Source: Zingiber officinale
Taxonomy: Eukaryota; Streptophyta; Magnoliopsida; Zingiberales; Zingiberaceae
Assembly (NCBI RefSeq): GCF_018446385.1
Contig: NC_055992.1
Coordinates: 103,496,947-103,560,946, forward strand
Direction: 5' to 3'
DNA: 64,000 nt
The notes beneath the pieces are model-generated. The model was not told the origin of the DNA. It ran no database searches and saw nothing but the letters and a program-made list of their open reading frames with translations. Below, in pieces: positions 9,611 through 19,442 of the stretch. The translations under genes and the position numbers were made by a program. Numbering within the stretch: the stretch's first letter is position 1; each line of letters opens with the position of its first letter.

Positions 9611-10911
9611 ATGTCTCGGTAACATTCTTTTATTCTATTCCTTTTAATATTTTTTTTTTTGCACAATTTACGTATTGCATTTTATTTTTATATAGTGAGA
9701 AAAGTAGAGTTGTTGCACAAAGAGATGCTAGCTCTCTTAATCCTAGCCAAGATCCTAGGTTCTCTACCGACGAATTGCGTCTATCCTTTCCTAATAAAAA
9801 ATTTAAGGTTATCGATACTCGTTGTTTGGATCTCCAATTCTATCAAACCTTTTGTCCTGAGGTCATAGAGATCAATCAACACTATCAACTTGATAGCGCC
9901 ATCTTTTGTAGACATGCATACAATCCTATTCTCTGTTCAGAATTTTACCACAACTTGTGCGAACTTGATCCCCATCATTTTAGGACTAGAGTTGCTACTC
10001 GAGACATGTTGTTTGATCTTGACATGTTTCTTCGATTTCTATGGATCCGACCGTCAGTTAACAGTATCTTTTTTAGTAAGTCTCTTCCTGATCCATTACC
10101 TGCTCCTTTTTCTCAACTGACTTTAGACCTCATGTATGCTGACTTCTTTGAGGGACCTCGTCCTAAAAAAATGTCAACTGTACCTCTTAGTCCAAGAGAT
10201 AACGCTTTTTGTAAGATGGTTGTGTCTTGTGTTTATCCTTTATCATCTGTAGATCAGGGCGTTTTGCGTCCAGTTTATCTTTTTCTGATGTACGCCCTTA
10301 AACACAGACTAGACTTTGACCTAGGCTACTGGGTATTCAGATCTATCATTTACTATTCATGGTACAGTACTTCACTTAAGGTTCATATGATTCAGTGTCA
10401 TGTTCTCACTGCTTATATTGCCAATCTCGGAGTAGGAGTTCATCGAGGCGAATTGATTGAGTTGTCTGACTTTGATCTTGTCGGGGTTAGGCAATTATCC
10501 TTGGCTGGGATTAAGACAAGCGCCGAAGGCCTTGTGTACAAATGAACACATCCACACTATATCCCACCGGCTGTTGACGATCCTATTGATGAGGATGATC
10601 CGGTTCCCGTTACTGCGCCTCCTCCTGTGGTCATTGATCCTGGTTTTGCCATGACACCCTTCTTCGATTTTCCTAAAAGCAGTTCATATGCTTCTCCTCC
10701 TCCTCCAACTAGTGACTTCTTTACCCGTCTGCGAGATGATATTTTCAGCCGCTTTGACTCATTGGAAACAAAAATGGATGATCAGTACAGCTCTCTTCAG
10801 GGACAAGTTGCTGATATTCGTCATGAGATGATAGAACGTACTGATGCATTACAGAAGGAGCAGCAGAGGATTTTTGATTATCTGAGAGATGATGAGGATG
10901 AGAATGAGTGA
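9611..10911 (+). CDS. extra ORF of the retrotransposon, one intron, one in-frame stop
   Basis: Exon 1 is only ATGTCTCG (9611-9618). A 77-nt AT-rich intron (GT at 9619, AG at 9694-9695) joins in frame to exon 2 from 9696. The joined protein starts MSREKSRVVAQRD and runs about 285 residues to a TGA at 10543-10545. The same frame stays open for another 121 codons to 10911, so the original product was about 406 residues. The lost codon may have been CGA (C-to-T). The N-terminal two thirds has the look of the uncharacterised 'putative plant transposon protein' domain found in retrotransposon accessory ORFs, but this is from memory. The C-terminal part is proline-rich, then a probable coiled coil (about 10710-10890), and ends acidic (DDEDENE). 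The ORF sits in sense with gag and has its own promoter-like module. Function unknown. Confidence 0.6.
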
Positions 10912-11664
10912 TTTCAGGATTTCTCTTTTGTGACTTATTGTATCTATTACTTACCTTGAATTATGACTGTGTTTAATCTTAAGTGTTTCTTTTTTCAGTC
11001 TTTAGTAGTTTTTGATAACTTTTGTAGAATAGGAAAATTACTATCTAGTCTAATTTTCAAATTTATTTTTGTAAAAATCCCCATTTCAAAATTTTTGTTT
11101 TCAAAATTCTTTAAATTTTCTGGAATAGCCTAGGTCTTACCGTAGAATTGCATGATCCTATAGTTCTAGGAGCCAGCATCTCACAAGCACAGTAGGATCC
11201 CTTGTTTGAAGACTTAGAATGGGTGAGATGCTTAGGACCTAGCCCTAGATTTAAGATGCTTATGTCAGTGCATCTCTATAAATCTGGGCTTTAAATGACA
11301 TATATTGATCAATTTGAGTTGACTAGTAAGTAAAAACCTTGCTAGTTATAAATGCTCAAATTGACCAACCTGAGTCTATGGCTACTATCCTATGGTAGTT
11401 AGCATTGTACAAAGGTTGGACATTTCATCATAAGGATCTCTTTTCTTTAGTTTTATTACCCATGCTTGGACTTTTAGGATAAATATCATTTTTAGGGGGA
11501 GTTATCTTTACAAAAATATTTTTATACTTTATTAGTGCTTTCTTTACATATTTTCTCAACTTAGTAAATTTAATTTTCCAAATTGTTTTCTTCAACATCT
11601 TCTTCAAAAAAAATTTTAAAATCTTTTTCAAAACATTTTTTATAGTGTAATTTCAAAATTGTTT

Positions 11665-11753
<89 letters not shown>

Positions 11754-12150
11754 TAAAAAATTTATATTTTTAACTTAGTAGATATACTTACAAAACACTT
11801 TAGTAAAATTGTTTTTTCTTAAAAAATATTTTTCAATTAATCTTTTTTTCAAAATTTATAACTTAGTAAAAATATTTTCATTAGACTTTTTACCTTAGTA
11901 AAATTACTTTACCTTAGTAAATTTTTGAATGGTTATTTTTACTAAGAGTTTTCTTTTTTAATTATTCTAACATTTAGTTTTCTAAATTTTTGTTTGTTCT
12001 GTCTTTCCCTATTTTTGATGTGTGTCAAAGGGGGAGAGATAGTGTATTCAGGGGGAGAGGTTTATTTCAGGGGGAGAAATAAGAATTGAAATTGCTTGTT
12101 TACTTTTTGTATATTATTAATTTAACTTTGAACCGTGGTTGCCAAACATC
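10912..12150 (+). other. 3' untranslated part of the element with extra polypurine tracts
   Basis: No coding frame. Besides the (TA)n run at 11668-11752, AGGGGGAG-type tracts occur at about 11494, 12028, 12050 and 12069, ahead of the terminal tract at 12151. Multiple polypurine tracts near the 3' LTR are a known Sirevirus trait. Confidence 0.6.
11668..11752. repeat. (TA)n microsatellite
   Basis: Roughly forty TA units with one interruption near the 3' end. Confidence 0.95.
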
Positions 12151-12163
12151 AAAAAGGGGGAGA
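12151..12163 (+). promoter_or_regulatory. polypurine tract
   Basis: AAAAAGGGGGAGA immediately precedes the 3' LTR (one T intervenes). It is the expected primer for plus-strand DNA synthesis. Confidence 0.85.
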
Positions 12164-12164
12164 T

Positions 12165-13617
12165 TGTTGGTGCAAGCTGCACCAGAATCAAACCTAAGTT
12201 TTGATGTTGTCAAAGGTTCAAGTTAAGTTTTGTTGTGATCTAACAAGTTTACTGAGTGTGCAGAATGTTTATTCAACCGGGAAAGACCTAGTTGGAGGCT
12301 AGGCAGGAGAAATCTTAGCAGATCGTGGAACCCAGGTGAAAGTCCAAGAAGGTCGAGGGGAGACGAAGCTTGGCAGTGTGATCGAGAGGTCTGAAGGACC
12401 GAAGATCAAAGGAAAAGTTCTGGGGAGCCGATCAAGGCTAAGTGAGAAGTCCAAACTAGATCTGGAGGATCAAAGTTTGGCAGGTAGGTTGAGGTAAGCA
12501 AACTGGAGGAGCGACAGTGAGGTCGGGTTCCCGGAGGGAACAACGTTAGGTCGCTGATCCAACTGAAGAAACCGGGAAGGTTTCCAAGTTGAGATCAAGA
12601 ACAGTTCTACTGTTCTTTTATTACTCATGCATTATACTGTTATGCTAACATCTGTGTTGCAGGGTGTTTTTTGTTCTAACACTGTTTTGCAGGTCTAGGC
12701 GGATCGGTCGACCGAACCAGAGGACCGGTCGACCGAACCAAGTAAGATCAGCACAGAAGTCAGTCCAGATGAGAACTGAGCCAGAGTCCGGTCAAAGCTT
12801 GATAGGTCGACCGAAAAGTAAGATCGGTCGACCGAACCTGTTGACTCAGCAAACCAGTTCATCAGCACCGAATCAGCAAGCAAAGGAAAGAAGGGTTGAT
12901 CGGTCGACCGAACAAGAGGATCGGTCGACCGATCCAATCAACATTTAATCAGCATTAAAGGGTGATCTCGGCAGATTTCAGCGAACAAGGAAAAACCTTG
13001 TTCGGTTAACCGATAAAAGGATTCGGTAGACCGAACCATTGAAGGCAAATTAAAGCACAATTACGAGCCAGCGTCAGATTGCCAGCTGGAGGTGATCGAA
13101 GCTGGTTCGGTCGACCGAACAGGGGATCGGTCGACCGAACTCTCAGTACTCCTATAAAACCAGGCTCGAAGACAAAGGCGAAAACAATTTTTCTGATCAA
13201 CTCTTGTGCTCGTTTGCAATCTGTCCACGCTACAAGTCTTCATCAAATTTGCAAGCAACTTCATCCGATTGTCGACCGAGCTACGACTTAAATTCTGCAA
13301 TTGTCGGTATAGCTTTATTTTTGTACTGCACTTTAATTCTGTAAGATAGTAGAAGTGTTACTATCTTACATATCTGTACTTGTACGATTCACTTCTTTCC
13401 GAGGAGTTCGGAAAGAAGGATTATAGTGTTTTGCCTATCGATGCGGTCAAGGACCGCGGGCCTTCGAGTAGGAGTCGAGCTAGGCTCCGAACGAAGTAAA
13501 TGATTGTGTCTCCTTTCTTATTTTCCGCTGCACGATTCTGACTTAAAAAGAAAAGAATAGTTTTAAAAAGAAGCGATATTCACCCGCCCCTCTCTATCGC
13601 GCTACTCGATCCTATCA
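12165..13617 (+). repeat. 3' LTR of the Sirevirus-like element
   Basis: Begins TGTTGGTGCAAG and ends GATCCTATCA, with TATAAA at 13153-13158. It repeats the palindrome-pair geometry of the 5' LTR and is followed by the GCTTA target duplication. Confidence 0.9.
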
Positions 13618-14229
13618 GCTTAGTGTTTGATCGACCTGATTAACTAAGACTTTCCTACAATACCATGTTAGTATAATAAATGTAAAATATTAACGTAAAG
13701 TAGTGTTAGTAATATTCAAGATTTGATGGTCCGGTCAGTCACACATGCTTGGAGTTTACTCCTCCAACACTTTTCATTACCTAGGGTTACCTCCTCTAGG
13801 ATTTTCCACTGTCTAGTTTCACTTGCTAAGATTTTCGCCACCTAGCTTCACTCATTAAGACTTTCACCATCTGGCTTCACTCACCCGAACATCCACCACC
13901 TAACGTCACTCACTAGGCCTAGCTGTCTACTTCACTCACCAGGACTTCATCTTACCTAACCTCTCGTTAGGACTCATCATCAGTAGAATTTTCACCTGCC
14001 TAATCTCTGGTTAGGACTTACCCTTGCCTAACTTCCCGTTAGGACTAGTCACTTAATAGCTTCTCACCTACCTAACATGCGGTTAAGATTTACTCTTGCT
14101 AGTCATCTAGTCCTAACTAGATTTCTCTCTTCCAAACATCAAATCTTATTTGGATTAACCCTTGGTCAAACTGATCAGGCTTAAGTACATTGTCAAATAT
14201 CAAAATCCTAGAAGTTGATTGCACCAACA

Positions 14230-15428
14230 GAAAAAAAACCCTGGGAGCAAACACTCATACAAATACCAATTACACCAATCTATGGGGCAAAGACGATATA
14301 TTGTTAGAGCAAAAATGATAATACTTATTCCATACAGTAGTATCATCACCCCCACCCCACCTCCTGATTAAATGCAAGTAGATAAATTATGGAAGTATTT
14401 TGTCCTAATATAGTGGATTTTACATAAATTAGATATTTAATAAGATAGTTTACACTGTTAAAAATTGATCCTAAAACATATTAAAGTAACCGCCCATGTA
14501 ATTATCAATTATGGTAACCCAGCAAAGGCGATCCTTGATTTTGCTGTGCACGTCTCATTTTCTGCTTCACTAACATCACCTTCAACTTCAAAAGTTGTTC
14601 CTGAAAATCTATTTACAGAAGAGAACGCTGAACATCCTGTGCGACGGCGCTTAATCCGAGGAAGATGATGCTATCGTGCAATATATTTGACTGATATAAT
14701 TGCTATTTCACCTGAGACTACCTCGGTCGTCTTGCTTTCAGGAGTTCCAAGGAACGTTGAGATTCAAACTTGGACAGGAACGATGTCTTAATCCTTCAAA
14801 ACTTTAAGAGGAAACTCACCAAACGTTTGCCCCCAAAAAGGCGATTATATTGATGATGCCGAGACTAAACACCCCTTTAAATTGGTGTTCTAACAAAATT
14901 GCACTGCAGGATCCTACTTAGCAATTGTGCGATGTGAAACTGAGCGAATATTTTGGAGTTATTGGTGTGGAATATTGCAAGTAGGGGAATTGTTGGTGCT
15001 GTAAACTTAAATCATTGCAGGTGCTTGTCTACTTTACAACCATAATTAAATCAAATGGAGACCAAAAGAAATAAAGTTCTTTCATGCCTAAACAACATAA
15101 TTATATGCAATGTTTGGATGACCGAATAAAAGGTAGCCGAGATTATAAGCAGCAAACACATATATGCTCTATCTTCTAGAATAAGAAAATTTCGCACACA
15201 GAATGCTAGCCAACGCATCTCAGTGAACAAAAGTAGTGAAACAGTTTGTAGCATCTAGCATTATATGCATGGAAAAAGCTCAATGCAATCTCCAATTTTG
15301 TTCTAACAGTAATATCAAAATAGTAATAGAGATCTGCATACAAACAATCTGGCCAAGTACCAAGGTCCACAGATTTACGCTGACATGATGGACAATGCTG
15401 GTAATTGCTTAGATCACATGTTCATACA
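14230..15428. other. intergenic DNA and 3' flank of the RNA-binding protein gene
   Basis: No supported gene. A moderately complex stretch at about 14480-14960 has short open segments but no start, splice pattern or motif I recognise. The part next to 15428 is probably the 3' UTR of the minus-strand gene. Confidence 0.45.
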
Positions 15429-17405
15429 CTACCCTCGTTTGGCATAGTCATCCAGTTTGTCATTGTTATCATCATCATTATCATAATCTTTGAATTTGTC
15501 CTCCAATACGTCATCGTTGTCGTCGTCAGCATCGTCATCTTTGAATTTGTTCTTCAACAAGTCATTCTCATCCCGTTCGTTGTCATCATCGTTGTCATCA
15601 TCTTCTTTGAATTTGTTCTTCAATAATTCGTCCTCATTGTTGTTGACTCTATAGCCACCATTATCAGTGGTCAGGTCACTGCTGAACTTGTTGCTGTTGA
15701 ATCCCATGGGTGCACTCTTGCCGAAGTTGCTGGCACCACTGCTATAGTTGCCAGCATTGCTACCACCATATGATCCTCCGTAACCACCACTGTCATCAAT
15801 TTGGTAATTGTCAATGCCACCGCCACCCCCAGCAACGCCATAGTTAGCGCCAGTATTGGTTTGATCATATCCCCTACCACTACCTTCGTAGCTGCGACCA
15901 CCATAGCTACCACTACCATATCCATCAGCACCAGCAGCACCTGTCCTAGTATTGTAATTACCTCCGCTGTAAGTATTTGCACCACCACCTCCATAGCCTC
16001 CGCCTCCACCATAGCCCCCACCTCCACCATACCCACCTCCACCACCGCCATACCCACCACCGCCGTAACCACCACGAAATCCACCAGTTCGTTCATTTGC
16101 ATAGTTTACCCTAACTATCCTTCCATGAAGATCCTGATATAGTAATAATTATCATTGATATTAGAACATATCATATAACATTATGTGTGTAATTCTAAAA
16201 ATAACAAGGCATATTCTAATTGATGATTTTCTTTTAAAATGATTGTTATCATGCATGTATTTGTTCAAATACAGATAGAGTTTCCTCCCAATCTAATCAT
16301 CTTCAATCACATATTTATGAAACACAGCTAGAAGGATAGCCCACTATCAGTAGCTACAATTATAATGCCTCTATCCACTTGTTATTTGCAATTTGCTGAG
16401 AACACTTCATTTGAAACACTATGTAGCAGTACGGTGCGGAAGTACGGACCATACTTCTTTCCCAAACCAGTAGGATGTTTAACTTATAAATTCTCAGTTC
16501 GGATTCTGATAAATTAACAAAGTATATAGCCACTAGAGTTGCACTGATGTAAACATTGCTTTGGGTGACACTTAGAAAGCTTAAAATGGGTGATAAAGGA
16601 TTAGTTCAAACAGTATCTAATATGCAAAAAATGAGATGTCATATCAAACCTACCAAATAATAGTAGCATGTGTAAATGTGCAATTAGTTATCAACAGGCA
16701 TCTGGTGTTAGTATGCCGGATTAATTCTAAAAATTGAATGCAATGACGCATCATTCCTTAGTGCCCAGCAGTGTGATTTTCTGCATATTCATAGCTCATC
16801 TTCATAAACAAAAGATTGCCATGCAAATTACATAACTTCTTGCAGCTACATATGACATTTTTTATTTTAAATTTAAAACTTCTTATGTGACAACATCTAG
16901 GTTCTGCTTCATTTGGACAATAACCTTAAGTAAACAAACAGAAACAACATAGCATATGCACCTTCCCATCCATGCTACTGATAGCAGCAGCAGCCTCTTC
17001 GCTGGATGTAAAGGTCACAAATCCAAAACCTCTAGATCTGCCTGTTTCCCTGTCCATAATGACTCTAGCTGCAAAACCATATATGCGAATTCATAAACAT
17101 TTAGTTCAAATTTTACTATATATCAGAAATGAAATCACAACTTACCTTCAATTACTTCACCATAATTTGTAAATGCTTCTTGTAAACTCACATCATCAGT
17201 TCCATATGAAAGTCCTGTAAAGTGCAAAAAAACATCAGAAGCTGCACAATTCCCCAGCAGCATGGCCAAAAATATATTGAAAAGTATCTAACAAACCTCC
17301 AACAAAAAGTTTGGAAGATGACATGCACCGTATTGCTTGAAACAATGATGGACTGGAAGTCACAGATTTCTTTAAAAGATTTCCGATTTTATTCGCTAAA
17401 GCCAT
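15429..17405 (-). CDS. glycine-rich RNA-binding protein, mitochondrial GRP2/GR-RBP type
   Basis: Four coding exons: 17405-17297, 17214-17146, 17068-16962 and 16133-15429 (990 nt, 329 residues), all with GT-AG introns and matching phases. The N-terminus [15 protein letters not shown] is basic/hydroxylated and precedes [11 protein letters not shown], as in plant mitochondrial GRP2 proteins, so it is probably a transit peptide. One RRM follows (about residues 31-107) with RNP2 KLFVGGL and RNP1 RGFGFVTF (about 72-79). Exon 4 starts with the end of the RRM ([12 protein letters not shown]) and then a long GGYGGGG-rich domain. The C-terminus is unusual: three acidic units around LLKNKFKxDDD before the tail DDYAKRG. 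Such proteins bind RNA and act in mitochondrial RNA editing, splicing or cold response. That role is from the family, not shown here. A 5' UTR exon at about 17970-18240 is separated from the coding exons by an intron. Confidence 0.88.
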
Positions 17406-17969
17406 TATAGAGACCTGGGAATGATATGAACATGAAAGCAGAAACAAATTCTTCAACTGTAAAGTTAGAAACAAATAATCAAAATAAAGTACTGTGGACA
17501 AACTATAGCATTGCATAAAGATTGATGGAAGGATAAGATCCACGTAGCTTATCTCCAAAAGTTGAGACTAACATGCCTTAATAATTATGATGATATTTAG
17601 CAAACGCCTGAGATAACTTCATTATTATTGCAAAAGCACAAGTAATTCTTAACACAGAATCAGAAGTGCATTCATGTTTATCTTTCATGTTTCTAAAAGT
17701 TTGAAATTCAACGAGACATATGAGAATCAGAGTAGAGGGTTAAACATTGCAAATTCTTCCGATCCAAACACCTCGATGACTAAAACGCCCTAGCTACAAC
17801 CATAGCAAACTCAAAACCTAAACTTTAGTATGTAAACGCCTAAAGATAAAGGACAAGCATCACATTCTTTACACTTTAGAGTGAAACAACAAGAGTAAAT
17901 AAACCCAAAAATTGCAAACAACTAGAATCATAAACAAAAGAAAATAAAATAAAAATAAAAAGACAATAC

Positions 17970-18240
17970 CGCAGATAGAGGAGCGGTAACTATCAATCAG
18001 GATAAGAAACAAACGAATCGCACGAAGAGATTGGATTCAAGGTTTAGGGAAATCAGATACCCTTCTCGGAAGGATCTGGAGACTGCTCCTCGTCTCTCCT
18101 CTCTCGAGCCTTCCCCAAAACCCTAACCGGGGCTGATGGCATTCGGTGGATAAATATTTCAAGGTGGCATCTTGACCGTGGGCTCTTCTTGGGTCGTCGA
18201 GGTCCGTCGATGGATACAATAGACGGCGAGGATGAAAGGT
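17970..18240 (-). other. probable 5' UTR exon of the GRP gene
   Basis: The minus strand shows a donor CTGCG|GTATTG at 17970/17969 and an acceptor TTCCCAG|GTCTC at 17415/17414, nine bases before the GRP start codon. The segment has no ATG-led frame fitting the protein. The transcription start is not determined. Confidence 0.5.
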
Positions 18241-18679
18241 GCTTCATTCTGCTTGGGTTAAGACTTAAGACGGCTCTTGTACGTTTAATTAGTATTTTGA
18301 TATGAAAGTAAAAAAAACAACAGAATAATAATAAAAATAATTCAGTCGTCCATCAAACTCTACTAAAACAATATAAATTCACTACATTAAAATCCCACAT
18401 ATATGAAAAAAGATATATGTAAATACACAAACATCACACCATTGTGAATTCTTGAAAATTAACTCCTGACCATTACATCAAAGATATGATCATCAGTTCT
18501 TGAAAATTGACTCTTGATCATTACACCAAAGATATCATGCGCTCATCATCTGTACTATACCCTGAGGCACCCATCAAATTCTACTAAAGCCATTAGGATT
18601 CAAGCCCTTTGGTCAGAGACCGAGAGCACTTTGCACCCGTCAATCCAAGATTTCAAAGAAAAATCAAATCACATTGTAT
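18241..18679. other. intergenic, with a short direct duplication
   Basis: Two imperfect copies of a unit of about 45 bp containing CTTGAAAATTGACTCTTGA and ACACCAAAGATAT lie side by side between 18450 and 18540. No gene seen. Confidence 0.5.
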
Positions 18680-19011
18680 CAATGGCATAGCCAGGGCTGG
18701 GCTTCACCTAGCTCTAGCCCAGTGTAACGTAACAGCCGAATAATTATTAGACTTATATATTGAGACCGAATCCAACAGCCTAGTAATTTTTACATTTCCA
18801 TCCTAATGAAACCCAATAGCCCAATAATTTTTAAACTTATATATTCAGTTCAAATCTAATTGCCTAGTAATTTTTAGACTTTATATATTGAGTCCAAATT
18901 CAAAAAGAGTTTTCTTTTGTGTCTTTAGAGACATCGAGAAATATCAAATCATAGAAAACACACTAGAACAATAATAGCCCAGGGCAGTTGCAGATCCTAG
19001 CTACGCCATTG
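18680..19011. mobile_element. hAT-type MITE
   Basis: Terminal inverted repeats CAATGGCATAGCCAGG (left) and the reverse complement of the right end, CAATGGCGTAGCTAGG, differ at two positions. The flanks CATTGTAT (18672-18679) and CATTGGAT (19012-19019) match at 7 of 8 bases, as expected for an old 8-bp hAT target duplication. It is 332 bp with no coding capacity. Confidence 0.7.
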
Positions 19012-19442
19012 CATTGGATGTATTATTACACTTACAAGAGAGTTTCCACAGGTTACCGTGACCACAAAGTCACACGGCAAAATTAGAATGAATACGATGA
19101 ATACAATGAGACAACTAGCTACAGTTAAGTTCATTATTTCAGAACCTGAACAAGAGGACCAGATCAATTGCTACAAACCTTGGATGTTCGACAGTACAAG
19201 GAGTCGCCTCACCTATCATACAAACAAGAATGTGTGTTACATGCTTCGTTGCCGAGCATCCTTACCATGTGCATGCGATAAGACATCTTGAGGCAATACT
19301 CGTTCAAATGCCAGATAGAGCTTGCAATGAAGAAAGAAAAAGTCCCTCGACTACAAGTGATGAGATTAAGGATGACTCTAAGATCGACCATTCTGTTGCA
19401 GCAATGCTGATAAAGACATCCCTTCAAATTTGGACTTGAGAA

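Larger units (their letters stand above)
4148..13617 (+). mobile_element. complete Sirevirus-like Ty1/copia element without pol
   Basis: Two LTRs (1456 and 1453 bp, TG...CA) flank an internal region. A 5-bp target duplication, GCTTA, is exact (4143-4147 and 13618-13622). A tRNA-iMet-type primer site follows the 5' LTR and a polypurine tract precedes the 3' LTR. Inside are gag, an AT-rich array, a palindrome/TATA module and an extra ORF, but no protease, integrase, reverse transcriptase or RNase H motif in any frame. By eye the LTRs differ at roughly 35 positions plus small indels (about 2.5 %), mostly transitions, so the insertion is moderately young. Known Sireviruses have the same kind of gag, palindrome-rich LTRs and multiple polypurine tracts. 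The element must have been mobilised in trans. Confidence 0.85.
3091..14229 (-). mobile_element. old LTR on the minus strand, split by a nested element
   Basis: On the minus strand it starts TGTTGGTGCAATC at 14229, runs to 13623, is interrupted by the nested retrotransposon and its duplicated GCTTA, and resumes at 4147 to about 3091. It holds repeated GTCCTAACnnnnnGTTAGG-type units (13900-14130), a GGCGCC palindrome array (about 3620-3850), a TATA-like TATAAAAG (minus strand, near 3610) and the R-U5 motif GGAGTAGGAGTC shared with the other LTRs. The combined length is about 1.65 kb. No gag or pol adjoins it, so it is probably a solo LTR. The 3091 boundary is approximate and no clean target duplication was found. 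Confidence 0.65.

Noticed and set aside
14465-15000. possible gene fragment with PENLFTEENAEHPVRRRL
   Set aside because: No recognisable domain, start or splice pattern; kept as unassigned intergenic DNA.
15671-16102. 143-residue minus-strand frame rich in V, M and A
   Set aside because: It is a shifted reading of the glycine-rich exon; the true frame gives GGYGGGG repeats joined to the RRM.
15801-16142. Thr/Ser/Ile-rich plus-strand frame
   Set aside because: Antisense of the glycine-rich exon; open only because of its repeat composition.
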